Assembly: GCF_016405855.1 (NCBI RefSeq)
Contig: NZ_JAEFCA010000001.1
Coordinates: 457,316 to 521,315 of the forward strand
Reading direction: 5' to 3'
DNA from: Flavobacterium sp. IB48
GTDB taxonomy: Bacteria > Bacteroidota > Bacteroidia > Flavobacteriales > Flavobacteriaceae
DNA length: 64,000 nt
Each line of letters opens with the position of its first letter. Position 1 is the stretch's first letter. Under the pieces are notes generated by a model, which saw nothing but the letters and a program-made list of their open reading frames with translations, did not search any database and was not told the DNA's origin. Below are positions 32,120 through 41,849 of this stretch, in pieces. Made by a program: the position numbers and the translations under genes.

Positions 32120-33342
32120 ACAGGATCTAAATTTGCTGCCGAAATCGCAGGAAGAATTCCAGAAACCAGACCAATAAAAGCAGCTAAACCAGTTCCTAAA
32201 AGAATATTTCCTAAACTTAAAACAAATTCAAAATCTAGCAGTTTTGTCAGAGCAAAAGCAATTCCCCAAACCATCAAAAGACCAATAATTCCGCCAATAA
32301 CAGACAAAATAACGGCTTCAAACAAAAATTGGAATAAGATAAATTTATTTTTTGCTCCTAGAGATTTCTGAATTCCGATAAGATTGGTTCTTTCTTTAAC
32401 CGAAACAAACATAATATTTGCAATTCCGAAACCACCAACAAGAAGAGAAAATCCGCTGATGATCCAGCCCACAAAATTCATCTGCCCTAAAATTCCATCT
32501 ATAAAATCGGTAAATCCAGCAAGCACATTAATAAAGAAATTATCCATTTCTCCCGCTTTCATCCCGCGTATTGCTCTAAGCTTTTGAGCTATTTCCGCTT
32601 TATAAGCATCCATATCTACACCTTTAACGGGTTTTAAGACAATTACTGGCGTCATAGAATCGCTATCTCCGTACATTCTTCTTAAAAAATTGGCTGGAAG
32701 ATAAACCGAAGTATCATTACTGTCTCCAAAGAATCCGGCTCCTTGTTTTGCCATTACGCCAATTACAGTAAATCGTTGTCCGTACAAGCGAATATTTTTT
32801 CCAATCGGATCACTTGAACCAAAAAGCCCATCAGCTATATCATATCCCAGAACAATAACGGGAGTTCCCGAATTTGATTCAGATTCATTATAAAATCTTC
32901 CTTTATCAAAACTCAATCCGTCAATATCGACCATTTCGCTTGACGACGGAATAATATTTACATCGCTAACAGTTTTAGAATCGTATTTTAAACTTTCTCT
33001 ATTTACAAAAAGCTGGTATCCGACTTGATCGGTATCATTCATTGAATTTTTCAATCCGATATACTCGTCATATTTCACATTTGGAAACTGTTCTCTCTTC
33101 CATTGTGGAATTTCAGACGGCCCAAAGCAATATTTCATTAAATAAATTGTATTTTTATCTAAACTGCTCAAATCTTTTGAGATTTTTTTGTCTAAAGAGT
33201 CAACGGCAGCCAAAACAGCGATAATCGAAAAAATACCGATTGTTACACCTAATAGCGATAATAAAGTGCGTAATTTATTATTTCGCAAAGCATTGATGGC
33301 AAAGCTCAGACTTTCCTTTAATAATCTCAGATAAACGATCAT
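32095..33342 (-). CDS. MacB-like ABC transporter permease
   Basis: A 415-residue protein of the MacB/FtsX family. The N-terminal membrane helix is preceded by ALRNNKLRTLLSLLGVTIGI. A periplasmic MacB_PCD domain lies at about 45-270 (VNIIPSSSEMVDIDGLSFDKGRF, GTPVIVLGYDIADGLFGSSDPIG). Three FtsX helices follow (SGFSLLVGGFGIANIMFVSVKERTNLIG, VILSVIGGIIGLLMVWGIAF, LAAFIGLVSGILPAISAANL). No ATPase domain or gene is adjacent. It probably works in mechanotransmission or export of a lipoprotein, peptide or drug with an ATPase encoded elsewhere. The 3' end carries a duplicated 30-bp sequence. Confidence 0.9.
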   Translation of the reverse strand: MIVYLRLLKESLSFAINALRNNKLRTLLSLLGVTIGIFSIIAVLAAVDSLDKKISKDLSSLDKNTIYLMKYCFGPSEIPQWKREQFPNVKYDEYIGLKNSMNDTDQVGYQLFVNRESLKYDSKTVSDVNIIPSSSEMVDIDGLSFDKGRFYNESESNSGTPVIVLGYDIADGLFGSSDPIGKNIRLYGQRFTVIGVMAKQGAGFFGDSNDTSVYLPANFLRRMYGDSDSMTPVIVLKPVKGVDMDAYKAEIAQKLRAIRGMKAGEMDNFFINVLAGFTDFIDGILGQMNFVGWIISGFSLLVGGFGIANIMFVSVKERTNLIGIQKSLGAKNKFILFQFLFEAVILSVIGGIIGLLMVWGIAFALTKLLDFEFVLSLGNILLGTGLAAFIGLVSGILPAISAANLDPVEAIRTGM

Positions 33343-33475
33343 ATTTTTGTATTTTTCAATAAAGTAAAATTCAATAATTTAAATTCAATAACCTAATAAA
33401 AGTTAACTTACTCATCAGTAGATTTTTTTAGCATTTTGTTACACTATTTTTTTTTAATATAATATATAAAAAAAC

Positions 33476-33483
33476 TACTTTTG
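33476..33483 (+). promoter_or_regulatory. -7 element of the purH promoter
   Basis: TACTTTTG 24 bases before the ATG at 33508. A TTG at 33481 that could be read as a start lies inside this element, so it is not the start codon. Confidence 0.6.
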
Positions 33484-33507
33484 CAGTCTCAAAATCATAA
33501 CTACACA

Positions 33508-35034
33508 ATGAGCACAACAAAAAAAATACAATCGGCATTAATTTCTGTTTTTTCTAAAGATGGATTAGAACCAATTGTTAGAAAATTACACGAACAAAAT
33601 GTAACACTTTATTCAACTGGAGGAACTGAAGATTTTATCAAAAACCTTGGTATTCCAGTAGTTCCTGTTGAAGATATTACTTCTTTCCCTGAAATTCTTG
33701 GAGGAAGAGTAAAAACTTTACACCCAAAAATCTTTGGAGGTATTTTAAATCGTCAGGATAATGAAAGCGATGTTCAGCAAATGAAGGAATTTGACATTCC
33801 TCAGATTGATTTGGTAATTGTTGATTTATATCCTTTTGAAAAAACAGTTGCTTCTGGAGCAAGCGAACAAGATATTATTGAAAAAATTGACATTGGCGGA
33901 ATTTCATTAATTCGTGCTGGTGCAAAAAATTTCAAAGACACTGTAATTGTGGCTTCTGTAAACGAGTATAGCTTACTTTTAGATTTGATTACAGAGCAAG
34001 ATGGAGCAACAACTTTGGAGAACAGAAGATTGTTGGCAACTAAAGCATTCCACGTTTCATCTCACTACGATGGAGCTATTTTTAATTATTTCAATACAGA
34101 CGAGACTATTTACAAAGAAAGTATTGCAAACGGTCAAGTTTTAAGATACGGTGAAAACCCTCACCAAAAAGGATTCTTCTTTGGAGATTTTGATGCAATG
34201 TTCAAAAAACTTCACGGAAAAGAATTATCATACAACAACTTACTAGATGTTGATGCTGCAGTTAATTTAATTGCTGAGTTTAAAACTGACGGACCAACGT
34301 TCGCAATTTTGAAACACAACAATGCTTGCGGATTGGCTTCAAGAAAAACAATCAGCGAAGCTTATTTAGCAGCTTTAGCTTGTGATCCTACTTCAGCTTT
34401 TGGAGGAGTGTTAATTTCTAACGCAAAAATTGATTTAGAAACTGCACAGGAAATCAACAAACTATTTTGCGAAGTTGTAATTGCTCCAGCTTATGATGAT
34501 GAGGCTGTTACAGTGTTACAAGAAAAGAAAAACAGAATTATATTAGTTCAAAATGAAGTTGAATTACCAGCTCGTCAAGTAAGAACTTGTCTTAATGGTT
34601 TGTTAATTCAGGACAGAAATAATATTACGGATAATAAAGAGCATTTAAAAACCGTTACAATTACAGAACCTACTGCTCAAGAGATCGAAGATTTGATCTT
34701 TGCTTCTAAAATCTGCAAGAATACAAAATCAAACACTATTGTATTTGCTAAAAATGGAACATTGATTTCATCAGGTACAGGTCAGACTTCAAGAGTTGAC
34801 GCTTTAATTCAAGCTGTTGACAAAGCAAAAGCTTTTGGATTTGATTTAAATGGAGCTTCGATGGCTAGCGATGCATTTTTCCCATTTCCGGATTGTGTAG
34901 AATTAGCTAAAAAAGCAGGAATAACTGCTGTAATTCAGCCAGGAGGTTCGATTAAAGACGAATTAAGTATAAATTATTGCAACGAAAATAATCTTGCAAT
35001 GGTATTTACAGGAACTCGTCATTTTAAACATTAA
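33508..35034 (+). CDS. purH: Bifunctional AICAR formyltransferase / IMP cyclohydrolase
   Basis: A 508-residue enzyme carrying out the last two steps of IMP synthesis. The N-terminal MGS-like cyclohydrolase domain (about 1-195) has ALISVFSKDGLEPIVRKL, LYSTGGTEDFI and GGRVKTLHPKIFGGIL. The formyltransferase domain begins with LRYGENPHQKGFFFGD. It contains the catalytic KHNNACGLA and SAFGGVLISN, and ends with DAFFPFPDCVELAKKAGITAVIQPGGSIKD. The start at MSTTKKIQSALIS is supported by the promoter position. mreB follows after 56 bases with its own TAACTTTG at 35041. Confidence 0.97.
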   Translation: MSTTKKIQSALISVFSKDGLEPIVRKLHEQNVTLYSTGGTEDFIKNLGIPVVPVEDITSFPEILGGRVKTLHPKIFGGILNRQDNESDVQQMKEFDIPQIDLVIVDLYPFEKTVASGASEQDIIEKIDIGGISLIRAGAKNFKDTVIVASVNEYSLLLDLITEQDGATTLENRRLLATKAFHVSSHYDGAIFNYFNTDETIYKESIANGQVLRYGENPHQKGFFFGDFDAMFKKLHGKELSYNNLLDVDAAVNLIAEFKTDGPTFAILKHNNACGLASRKTISEAYLAALACDPTSAFGGVLISNAKIDLETAQEINKLFCEVVIAPAYDDEAVTVLQEKKNRIILVQNEVELPARQVRTCLNGLLIQDRNNITDNKEHLKTVTITEPTAQEIEDLIFASKICKNTKSNTIVFAKNGTLISSGTGQTSRVDALIQAVDKAKAFGFDLNGASMASDAFFPFPDCVELAKKAGITAVIQPGGSIKDELSINYCNENNLAMVFTGTRHFKH

Positions 35035-35090
35035 TTTGTTTAACTTTGTTCGATAAATAATTTATAACATTTTAAACCCCTAAAAAACTT

Positions 35091-36119
35091 ATGGGATTTT
35101 TTGATTTCATGACCGAGGATATTGCGATAGACCTTGGAACCGCAAACACTTTAATCATTCATAATGATAAAGTTGTCATTGATAGTCCATCTATCGTTGC
35201 ACGTGATAGAGTATCAGGCAAAATCATTGCTGTTGGTAAGGAAGCCAATATGATGCAAGGTAAAACACATGAAAACATCAAAACTATAAGGCCTTTGAAA
35301 GATGGTGTAATCGCTGATTTTGATGCTTCGGAAAAAATGATCAATATGTTCATTAAAAGTATTCCTGCATTGAAAAAAAGAATGTTTACTCCAGCTTTAC
35401 GTATGGTTGTATGTATTCCTTCTGGTATTACTGAAGTGGAGATGAGAGCGGTGAAGGAATCTTGTGAGAGAGTAAACGGAAAAGAAGTTTACTTGATTCA
35501 TGAGCCAATGGCAGCGGCAATTGGTATTGGTATTGACATTATGCAACCAAAAGGAAACATGATTGTGGATATTGGAGGTGGTACAACAGAAATTGCTGTT
35601 ATCGCATTAGGCGGAATTGTATGTGACAAATCTGTAAAAATTGCAGGTGACGTTTTCACAAACGATATCGTTTATTATATGCGTACACAACACAACTTAT
35701 TTGTTGGAGAAAGTACTGCTGAAAAAATTAAAATTCAAATTGGAGCGGCAATCGAAGATTTAGACGGCCCGCCAGAAGATATGTCAGTTCAAGGTAGAGA
35801 TTTGCTTACGGGTAAACCAAAGCAAGTAGATGTTTCTTACCGTGAAATTGCAAAAGCTTTAGACAAATCTATTCAGCGTATTGAAGATGCGGTAATGGAA
35901 ACATTATCTCAAACTCCTCCTGAATTAGCAGCAGATATCTACAACACCGGTATCTATTTAGCAGGTGGAGGATCTATGTTAAGAGGTCTTGACAAACGTA
36001 TTTCTCAAAAAACAGATTTACCTGTTTACATTGCTGAAGATCCTTTGAGAGCTGTTGTACGTGGTACAGGAATGGCCCTTAAAAACATTGCTAAATTTAA
36101 AAGTATCTTAATCAAATAA
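35091..36119 (+). CDS. mreB: Rod-shape-determining actin homologue MreB
   Basis: A 342-residue cytosolic ATPase that polymerises at the inner face of the membrane and directs lateral wall synthesis. The actin-fold signature is present: DIAIDLGTANTLIIHNDKVV (phosphate 1), NMIVDIGGGTTEIAVIALGGIV (phosphate 2), and IYLAGGGSMLRGLDKRISQ (adenosine). The N-terminal GFFDFMTEDI is the usual membrane-contact end. It heads the shape operon mreB-mreC-mreD-mrdA-rodA. A perfect hairpin between mreB and mreC may lower downstream expression. Confidence 0.97.
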   Translation: MGFFDFMTEDIAIDLGTANTLIIHNDKVVIDSPSIVARDRVSGKIIAVGKEANMMQGKTHENIKTIRPLKDGVIADFDASEKMINMFIKSIPALKKRMFTPALRMVVCIPSGITEVEMRAVKESCERVNGKEVYLIHEPMAAAIGIGIDIMQPKGNMIVDIGGGTTEIAVIALGGIVCDKSVKIAGDVFTNDIVYYMRTQHNLFVGESTAEKIKIQIGAAIEDLDGPPEDMSVQGRDLLTGKPKQVDVSYREIAKALDKSIQRIEDAVMETLSQTPPELAADIYNTGIYLAGGGSMLRGLDKRISQKTDLPVYIAEDPLRAVVRGTGMALKNIAKFKSILIK

Positions 36120-36148
36120 GATCAAAATAAAAATCAATTTACTTTTAT

Positions 36149-36177
36149 AAGGGTCAAATTATTACTATTTGACCCTT
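36149..36177 (+). terminator. Hairpin between mreB and mreC
   Basis: Perfect 11-bp arms AAGGGTCAAAT / ATTTGACCCTT with a 7-base loop and no T-run. It may be an attenuator or an mRNA-stabilising 3' end for mreB rather than a full terminator. Confidence 0.6.
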
Positions 36178-36229
36178 GTAAAAACTGAAACCTTTAAGCA
36201 TATCCTGAAACAAAATAACCAGACAAGAA

Positions 36230-37054
36230 ATGCAGCAAATATTTAATTTCATTATAAGAAACAGTAATCGATTGCTGTTTTTGCTGCTTTTAGGTATATC
36301 GTTAGGACTCACGATTCAATCTCACTCTTACCACAGAAGCAAAATAATCAGTTCAGCAAATTTCTTAAGCGGAGGTGTTTATGAAAAAATCAATCGTGTT
36401 AATGAATACATGAATTTAAGAGCTGAAAACGACGAACTTGTACTTGAGAACGCAAGATTAAAAAGTCTTTTATTTAATAAAGAAGACACAGCCAAATTAC
36501 CTTTACCAGATACCATTAAAGGGGTAAAACCTGCTGATATCATTGTGTCAAAAGTAATTCATAACACATACAGCACACACGAAAACTTCCTTACTTTAAA
36601 TTCTGGATCCAATGACGGCGTAAAACCAGACATGGGAGTAATAAACAGTTTAGGAATTGTTGGTATAGTAGATGATACATCACCTAGATATTCTACTGTT
36701 GTGAGTATTTTGAACATGAAATCTCAGATTAATGCCAAGTTAAAAAAATCAAATCACTTTGGTTCTTTAACGTGGGATGGAAAAAGTACTGGTTTTGTAC
36801 AGCTAAGAGACGTTCCAAGATTAGCTTCGGTTAGAAAAGGAGATACAATTGTAACAGGAGGACAATCGGTAATTTTCCCTGAAGGAATCAACATCGGAAC
36901 TGTTGAAACAATTTACAAAGAAACCCAAACAAGTTTTTATGTTATAAAAGTTAAGTTATTTAACGATATGACAAACTTAGGACACGTCTATATTATCAAG
37001 AGTAAGGACAGAGAGGAACTTATTAATTTAGAAAACAAAGAAAAAAATGAATAG
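36230..37054 (+). CDS. mreC: Rod-shape-determining protein MreC
   Basis: A 274-residue bitopic inner-membrane protein. A short cytosolic start leads into the helix LLFLLLLGISLGLTI. A coiled coil follows (YMNLRAENDELVLENARLKSLLF), then the periplasmic beta domain (ILNMKSQINAKLKKSNHFGSLTW, VRKGDTIVTGGQSVIFPEGINIGTV). It bridges MreB, the wall synthases and MreD. Its last 8 bases overlap the start of mreD. Confidence 0.94.
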   Translation: MQQIFNFIIRNSNRLLFLLLLGISLGLTIQSHSYHRSKIISSANFLSGGVYEKINRVNEYMNLRAENDELVLENARLKSLLFNKEDTAKLPLPDTIKGVKPADIIVSKVIHNTYSTHENFLTLNSGSNDGVKPDMGVINSLGIVGIVDDTSPRYSTVVSILNMKSQINAKLKKSNHFGSLTWDGKSTGFVQLRDVPRLASVRKGDTIVTGGQSVIFPEGINIGTVETIYKETQTSFYVIKVKLFNDMTNLGHVYIIKSKDREELINLENKEKNE

Positions 37055-37553
37055 CGCTCTGTTAGTCAATATTTTTCGATTTATTATGTTACTGGCAATT
37101 CAGATTGTTATTTTCAACAATATGAATTTCTTAGGATATATAAGTCCGTTTCCGTACATCTTATATATTATTCTGTATCCAGTAAACAGCAATAAAGCGG
37201 GATTGATTATTTCTAGTTTTTTCTTAGGATTAGTAATGGATATGTTCTGTAATTCTGGCGGAATACATGCAACTGCCTGTGTTATTTTAGCATATTACAG
37301 GCCTTACATTTTTAAATTTTCTTTTGGTTTAAGTTATGAATATCAAACCATTAAACTGAATGAATCTTTAACTCCGGAGCGATTTTCATTTATTTTAGTG
37401 TCCGTTCTATTGCATCATACTGTATTATTCATTCTTCAAGCTTTTCAATTTAATTTTATTTGGGATGTTTTACTCCGAATTTTGTTTAGCTCGATATTTA
37501 CAATAATTACTTCAATCATAATAATTTATCTTATTAAGCCCAATAAACGATGA
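37047..37553 (+). CDS. mreD: Rod-shape-determining protein MreD
   Basis: A 168-residue inner-membrane protein of five or six helices. The first helices are RFIMLLAIQIVIFNNMNFLG and PFPYILYIILYPVNSNKAGL. FFLGLVMDMFCNSGGIHATACVILAYYRPYIFKF contains the family's conserved LG-x3-D...G segment. The identification also rests on its fixed place between mreC (8-base overlap) and mrdA (4-base overlap), showing tight translational coupling. Confidence 0.9.
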   Translation: MNSALLVNIFRFIMLLAIQIVIFNNMNFLGYISPFPYILYIILYPVNSNKAGLIISSFFLGLVMDMFCNSGGIHATACVILAYYRPYIFKFSFGLSYEYQTIKLNESLTPERFSFILVSVLLHHTVLFILQAFQFNFIWDVLLRILFSSIFTIITSIIIIYLIKPNKR

Positions 37554-39523
37554 GAAAAGTCCTGCTGCCCACTATAATTATTATTGCAGCGTCTTTGCTA
37601 GTGATTAGGATTTTTTACCTGCAGATTATTGATGATTCTTTTAAACTGAAATCGGAAAATAATGCGATAAAAAAGGTCTATGACTATCCTGAGAGGGGTT
37701 ATATCTATGATCGTAACGGAAAGCTTCTTGTTGCAAATCAGGCTTCTTACGATATTATGGTTATTCCTAGAGAAATAAAAAAAGATCTTAATATTGCCGA
37801 GTTCTGTGCTCTTCTAAACATTACTGAAGAAGAATACCACAAACGTATTGAAAAAGCAAAGGTCTATAGTCCAAGGCTTCCTTCTGTGTTTTTATCTCAG
37901 CTGAATAAAAATGAGTTTGCCGCTTTTCAGGAAAAAATTAGAAAATATGAAGGCTTTTATTTCCAGAAAAGATCTTTACGTGATTATGAAGTAGATTACG
38001 GAGCAAATATATTTGGCTTTATTACTCAAGTAAATGAAAAACAAATTGCTAAAAATCCATACTACAATAGTGGTGATTTAATTGGAAAGCAAGGTGTAGA
38101 AGAAAGCTACGAAGAAACTTTACGTGGTATAAAAGGGGTAAAATATATTCAGAAAGATAAATATAACCGAGAAATTGGTCCTTATAAAGAAGGAAAATAC
38201 GATACTATCGCCGTAGCTGGAGAAGACATTAATTTAACGATTGATGCCACACTTCAAAAATATGGAGAGGAATTGATGATTAATAAAAGAGGTGGTATTG
38301 TGGCAATTGAACCTAAGTCGGGGGAAATTCTTGCTTTAATTACCGCTCCTTCTTATGATCCTGGTATTTTGGTAGGACGTCAAAGATCTAAAAACTACAC
38401 CCTTTTATATAACGATTCTATTTCGAAACCTTTATATGACAGAGGACTTTTGGCAGAGTATCCACCAGGTTCTCCATTCAAAATCCTGACTGGTTTAGTT
38501 GCACTTCAAGAAGGCGTAATCAATGAGCAAACTACTTTTATGTGTCATCACGGATTTAGTTATGGTGGAGGCCGATTCATGAAATGTCACGGTTTTGGTC
38601 CGCACCAATTGCACAACGGAATTTACAATTCTTGTAATACTTATTTTGGACAGGCCTATATGCTTACCATCAACAAGTACAAAGATCCTGGTCAAGCTGT
38701 TGATGTTTGGAGCAGTCATGTAAAAAGTTTTGGATTAGGTCAGTTCATGGGTTATGATTTACCTACTGGAAAACGAGGAAATATACCAACCTCTAAAACC
38801 TACAAAAGGATTTACCCTAACGGAGGATGGAGAAGCTCAACCATTGTATCTAATGCAATTGGCCAAGGAGAGGTTTTAATGACACCTATTCAATTAGCCA
38901 ATATGATGGCGACTGTTGCCAATCAGGGTTATTATTACACTCCTCATATCATTAAAAAAATTGAAGGAGAAAAAATCGACGAAAAGTTCACCACAAAACA
39001 CGTGACTACGGTTGATCAAAAATATTTCCCGCCAGTTATCAGTGGACTATTTGATGTTTACAACAAAGGTACAGCTTACAGTCTTCGAGTAGAAGGAATT
39101 GATATTTGCGGAAAAACAGGTACTGCTGAGAACTTTGCCAAAATAAACGGTAAAAGAACCCAGCTTAAAGACCACTCTATATTTGTTGCTTTTGCCCCAA
39201 AAGACAATCCGAAAATTGCTATTGCAGTTATGATTGAAAATGGTGGTTTTGGAGCAACAGTTGCAGGTCCGATTGCGAGTTTAATGATTGAAAAATATCT
39301 AAGAAAGAAAATTACAAGAACAGATCTAGAAATAAGAGTACTAAACAAAAGCTTACTTTCGGAATATGCTAAAGTAGGCGGAATAAGTGATGCTCTTAAA
39401 ATTGAATCTGTGCCAAAAGATTCTGTTTTACAAGCAAAAATTGTTAAGCCAAAAGCACCAGTTACAACGGCACCAAAAACTGAAGTAAAAAAAACAGCAG
39501 TAGACACAACTAAGAAAAACTAA
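37550..39523 (+). CDS. mrdA: Penicillin-binding protein 2 (elongation transpeptidase)
   Basis: A 657-residue class B PBP that cross-links peptidoglycan in the elongasome. One N-terminal membrane anchor (LPTIIIIAASLLVIRIFYL) is followed by the pedestal domain with RGYIYDRNGKLLVAN. The transpeptidase domain has Ser308 in PGSPFK (SxxK), Ser361 in SCN (SxN), and Lys522 in CGKTGTAEN (KTG). The C-terminal 60 residues are a Lys/Pro/Thr-rich tail (KPKAPVTTAPKTEVKKTAVD), typical of periplasmic linkers. rodA follows after 15 bases. Confidence 0.97.
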   Translation: MRKVLLPTIIIIAASLLVIRIFYLQIIDDSFKLKSENNAIKKVYDYPERGYIYDRNGKLLVANQASYDIMVIPREIKKDLNIAEFCALLNITEEEYHKRIEKAKVYSPRLPSVFLSQLNKNEFAAFQEKIRKYEGFYFQKRSLRDYEVDYGANIFGFITQVNEKQIAKNPYYNSGDLIGKQGVEESYEETLRGIKGVKYIQKDKYNREIGPYKEGKYDTIAVAGEDINLTIDATLQKYGEELMINKRGGIVAIEPKSGEILALITAPSYDPGILVGRQRSKNYTLLYNDSISKPLYDRGLLAEYPPGSPFKILTGLVALQEGVINEQTTFMCHHGFSYGGGRFMKCHGFGPHQLHNGIYNSCNTYFGQAYMLTINKYKDPGQAVDVWSSHVKSFGLGQFMGYDLPTGKRGNIPTSKTYKRIYPNGGWRSSTIVSNAIGQGEVLMTPIQLANMMATVANQGYYYTPHIIKKIEGEKIDEKFTTKHVTTVDQKYFPPVISGLFDVYNKGTAYSLRVEGIDICGKTGTAENFAKINGKRTQLKDHSIFVAFAPKDNPKIAIAVMIENGGFGATVAGPIASLMIEKYLRKKITRTDLEIRVLNKSLLSEYAKVGGISDALKIESVPKDSVLQAKIVKPKAPVTTAPKTEVKKTAVDTTKKN

Positions 39524-39538
39524 GAAAGATTATTTCAA

Positions 39539-40774
39539 ATGAAAAATCAAAGTGTAAAAAATAATATCGATTGGATAAGTGTCTTTATCTACATTGCGCT
39601 GGTAACTTTAGGTTGGCTTAATATATATTCGTCTTCTTTATTATCAACCGATGGAACTTATCAAAAACAGCTGATTTTTATCTGCTGCACTATTCCATTG
39701 ATATTTGTTGTGCTTTTTGTTGATGGTAAATTTTACGAAAAATATGCCAGTATAATCTTTGGAGTTTCCTTATTATCTCTTGCTGGATTATTTCTCTTTG
39801 GAAAAACCATAGCAGGACAGCGATGCTGGTACGCGATAGGAAGTTTTACTTTACAGCCTTCTGAGTTTGCAAAAGCAGCTACTTCTTTGGCATTGGCAAA
39901 ATATTTAAGTGATACACAAATTAATTTAAAAGAAACGAATAGACAAATTCAGGCTTTAGCCATTATGCTATTACCTGTAATGCTTATTCTACCACAGCCC
40001 GATCCTGGAAGTGCTTTAATCTATAGTGCTTTTATCCTTGTTTTATACAGAGAAGGCTTGCCATCTTGGTACGTTTGGACAGCATTTATAACTATCGTTC
40101 TTTTTGTTCTTACTTTAGTTTTAGAACCATATGCTGTTATCGGAATGGCTTTTATCGTGTTGGCCATTATACATTTTAAAGGCAGAGTAGTTGACAGAAA
40201 TATTATTTTAAGCGGAATTTTACTGGTCTTAATTTCTGGATTTGTTTTCTCTGTTGATTACGTATTTGACAACGTTTTTAAACAGCACCACAGAGATCGT
40301 TTCAATATTTTACTAGGTAAAACTGTAGATATGAAAGGGATTGGATACAATACCAACCAATCTGAAATTGCCATTGGATCTGGAGGATGGATTGGAAAAG
40401 GTTTTCTTGAAGGCACACAAACCAAAGGAGGATTTGTACCCGAGCAACATACCGATTATATTTTTACAACTGTTGGCGAAGAATGGGGTTTTGCAGGCTC
40501 TTTTGTAGTTATCTTACTTTTTGTCTGCTTATTGCTTAGAGTAATTTACTTAGCAGAAAGACAGAAGACAAAGTTTAGTCGGGTTTACGGCTATTGTGTC
40601 GCTGCAATTCTTTTTATACACTTCTTTGTAAATATTGCAATGGTAATCGGAATTTTCCCTACAATTGGGGTTCCTCTGCCGTTCTTTTCATATGGAGGTT
40701 CTGGACTCTGGGGATTCACCATTTTGCTGTTTATTTTCCTTAAAATGGATGCAAATAAAGTGAATGAATGGTAA
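39539..40774 (+). CDS. rodA: Peptidoglycan glycosyltransferase RodA (SEDS family)
   Basis: A 411-residue polytopic SEDS protein that polymerises lipid II as partner of PBP2. Characteristic segments are KTIAGQRCWYAIGSFTLQPSEFAKAATSLALAKYL and ILPQPDPGSALIYSAFILVL, which holds the DPG-type catalytic-site loop. YNTNQSEIAIGSGGWIGKGFLEGTQTKGGFVPEQHTDYIFTTVGEEWGF and VPLPFFSYGGSGLWGF follow. It is the last gene of the shape operon and is followed by a hairpin terminator at 40851. Confidence 0.97.
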   Translation: MKNQSVKNNIDWISVFIYIALVTLGWLNIYSSSLLSTDGTYQKQLIFICCTIPLIFVVLFVDGKFYEKYASIIFGVSLLSLAGLFLFGKTIAGQRCWYAIGSFTLQPSEFAKAATSLALAKYLSDTQINLKETNRQIQALAIMLLPVMLILPQPDPGSALIYSAFILVLYREGLPSWYVWTAFITIVLFVLTLVLEPYAVIGMAFIVLAIIHFKGRVVDRNIILSGILLVLISGFVFSVDYVFDNVFKQHHRDRFNILLGKTVDMKGIGYNTNQSEIAIGSGGWIGKGFLEGTQTKGGFVPEQHTDYIFTTVGEEWGFAGSFVVILLFVCLLLRVIYLAERQKTKFSRVYGYCVAAILFIHFFVNIAMVIGIFPTIGVPLPFFSYGGSGLWGFTILLFIFLKMDANKVNEW

Positions 40775-40850
40775 TGCTTAAAATATTCAATTTTTAAATA
40801 CCCAAATTCCAATTAGAAATTACTTTTATACAACTATAATAATTTAACCT

Positions 40851-40890
40851 AAAGCTGTAATTACGTTTTAAAAACTAATTACAGCTTTTT
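40851..40890 (+). terminator. Terminator of the mre-mrdA-rodA operon
   Basis: AAAGCTGTAATTA / TAATTACAGCTTTTTT hairpin, 77 bases after the rodA stop. Confidence 0.8.
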
Positions 40891-40977
40891 TGATTTTACA
40901 CTTACTTCATTAACTTCGATTCTATTTGCTAAGCAATATATAAATCATGTAATAGAAATGTCGATAATAACTAAACA

Positions 40978-41031
40978 ACAAGCATAAAAAATCCGAAGTT
41001 GTAGCTTCGGATTTTTTTATGCTTGTTATTG
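40978..41031. terminator. Very long bidirectional hairpin before dedA stop
   Basis: ACAAGCATAAAAAATCCGAAG pairs with CTTCGGATTTTTTTATGCTTGT around a short loop (over 20 bp). It probably terminates the minus-strand DedA gene. Confidence 0.8.
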
Positions 41032-41032
41032 A

Positions 41033-41713
41033 TTATATCTGTTCGTTTGGTGTCTTTTTAAGTAGTTTTATTAGAACCGGGAACGTTGAAATTATAATGA
41101 TAATAATAATGATGTACTCAATATGTTTCTTTAAATCTATTCCTTGTTTTAAGAAAATGCCATATAAATAATGTCCTGCGAAAATTAATATAAATGACCA
41201 AAGAAATGAACTTAAAACATTAAAGAACATAAACTTTTTTTTGTCCATCGAAACGATTCCTGCAACAATTGGAGCAAAAGTTCTAAAGATTGGCAGGAAG
41301 CGCGCATAAATAATTGCTTTGCCACCATACTTTTCAAAGAAATCTTTTGACTGAAGCAAGTATTTTTTCTTAAACCAGAATGTATCTTCTTTTTTAAACA
41401 AATAATAACCACTCTTTGCACCGAACCAATAACCAGTCATATTACCTAAAACTCCCATTATTGCAACTGCAGTAGCAAGAAGAAATACATTCAGAAAATC
41501 ATTCGGAATATAGGCAACATTCTCAATTAGATCACGACTGTAAATACCTGCCAAAAAAAGTAAACTATCTCCAGGCAGAAAAAAACCTGCAAAAAGTCCT
41601 GTTTCAGCAAAAACTATAAACAGAACAATAAACAACCCAATCTGAAAACCTCCGACGCTTAAAGTAATATAAAATTCAGGGTTTAATAACTGGGTCCATT
41701 CAAAATTATTCAT
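41033..41713 (-). CDS. DedA family membrane protein
   Basis: A 226-residue inner-membrane protein of the DedA/SNARE-associated (VTT) family, implicated in membrane-potential homeostasis and in lipid (undecaprenyl phosphate or PE) flipping. Family features are FAETGLFAGFFLPGDSLLFLAG (the E..L.PGD motif), AIMGVLGNMTGYWFGAKSGYYLF, and the arginine motif KYGGKAIIYARFLPIFRTFAPIVAGIVSMDKKKF. It ends with an isoleucine-rich helix (IEYIIIIIIIISTFPVLI). It is monocistronic. Confidence 0.94.
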   Translation of the reverse strand: MNNFEWTQLLNPEFYITLSVGGFQIGLFIVLFIVFAETGLFAGFFLPGDSLLFLAGIYSRDLIENVAYIPNDFLNVFLLATAVAIMGVLGNMTGYWFGAKSGYYLFKKEDTFWFKKKYLLQSKDFFEKYGGKAIIYARFLPIFRTFAPIVAGIVSMDKKKFMFFNVLSSFLWSFILIFAGHYLYGIFLKQGIDLKKHIEYIIIIIIIISTFPVLIKLLKKTPNEQI

Positions 41714-41811
41714 AAAAGGGGAATTGGTTATCTATATAAGTTCGTGAAAGTAACAATAATTTACCTTAACCACAATAAAATGCAGTATTTTAAACATAAA
41801 TTAACTATTAA

Positions 41812-41845
41812 AAAAAGCCCAGACTCTATTGTCTGGGCTTCACTT
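41812..41845 (-). terminator. Terminator of the HMA / TonB-receptor group
   Basis: AGCCCAGAC / GTCTGGGCT hairpin. On the minus strand the stem continues into TTTTTTT. It lies 5 bases after the stop of the HMA gene. Confidence 0.85.
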
Positions 41846-41849
41846 TGTA

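Noticed and set aside
33481..33507. TTG start for purH
   Set aside because: The codon lies within the TACTTTTG promoter element; ATG 33508 gives the standard N-terminus.
39076..39507. 143-codon antisense ORF within mrdA
   Set aside because: It is a shadow of the mrdA coding frame with no independent start context.
40775..41032. Possible tRNA or small RNA between rodA and dedA
   Set aside because: The structure is fully explained by two hairpin terminators; no cloverleaf is visible.
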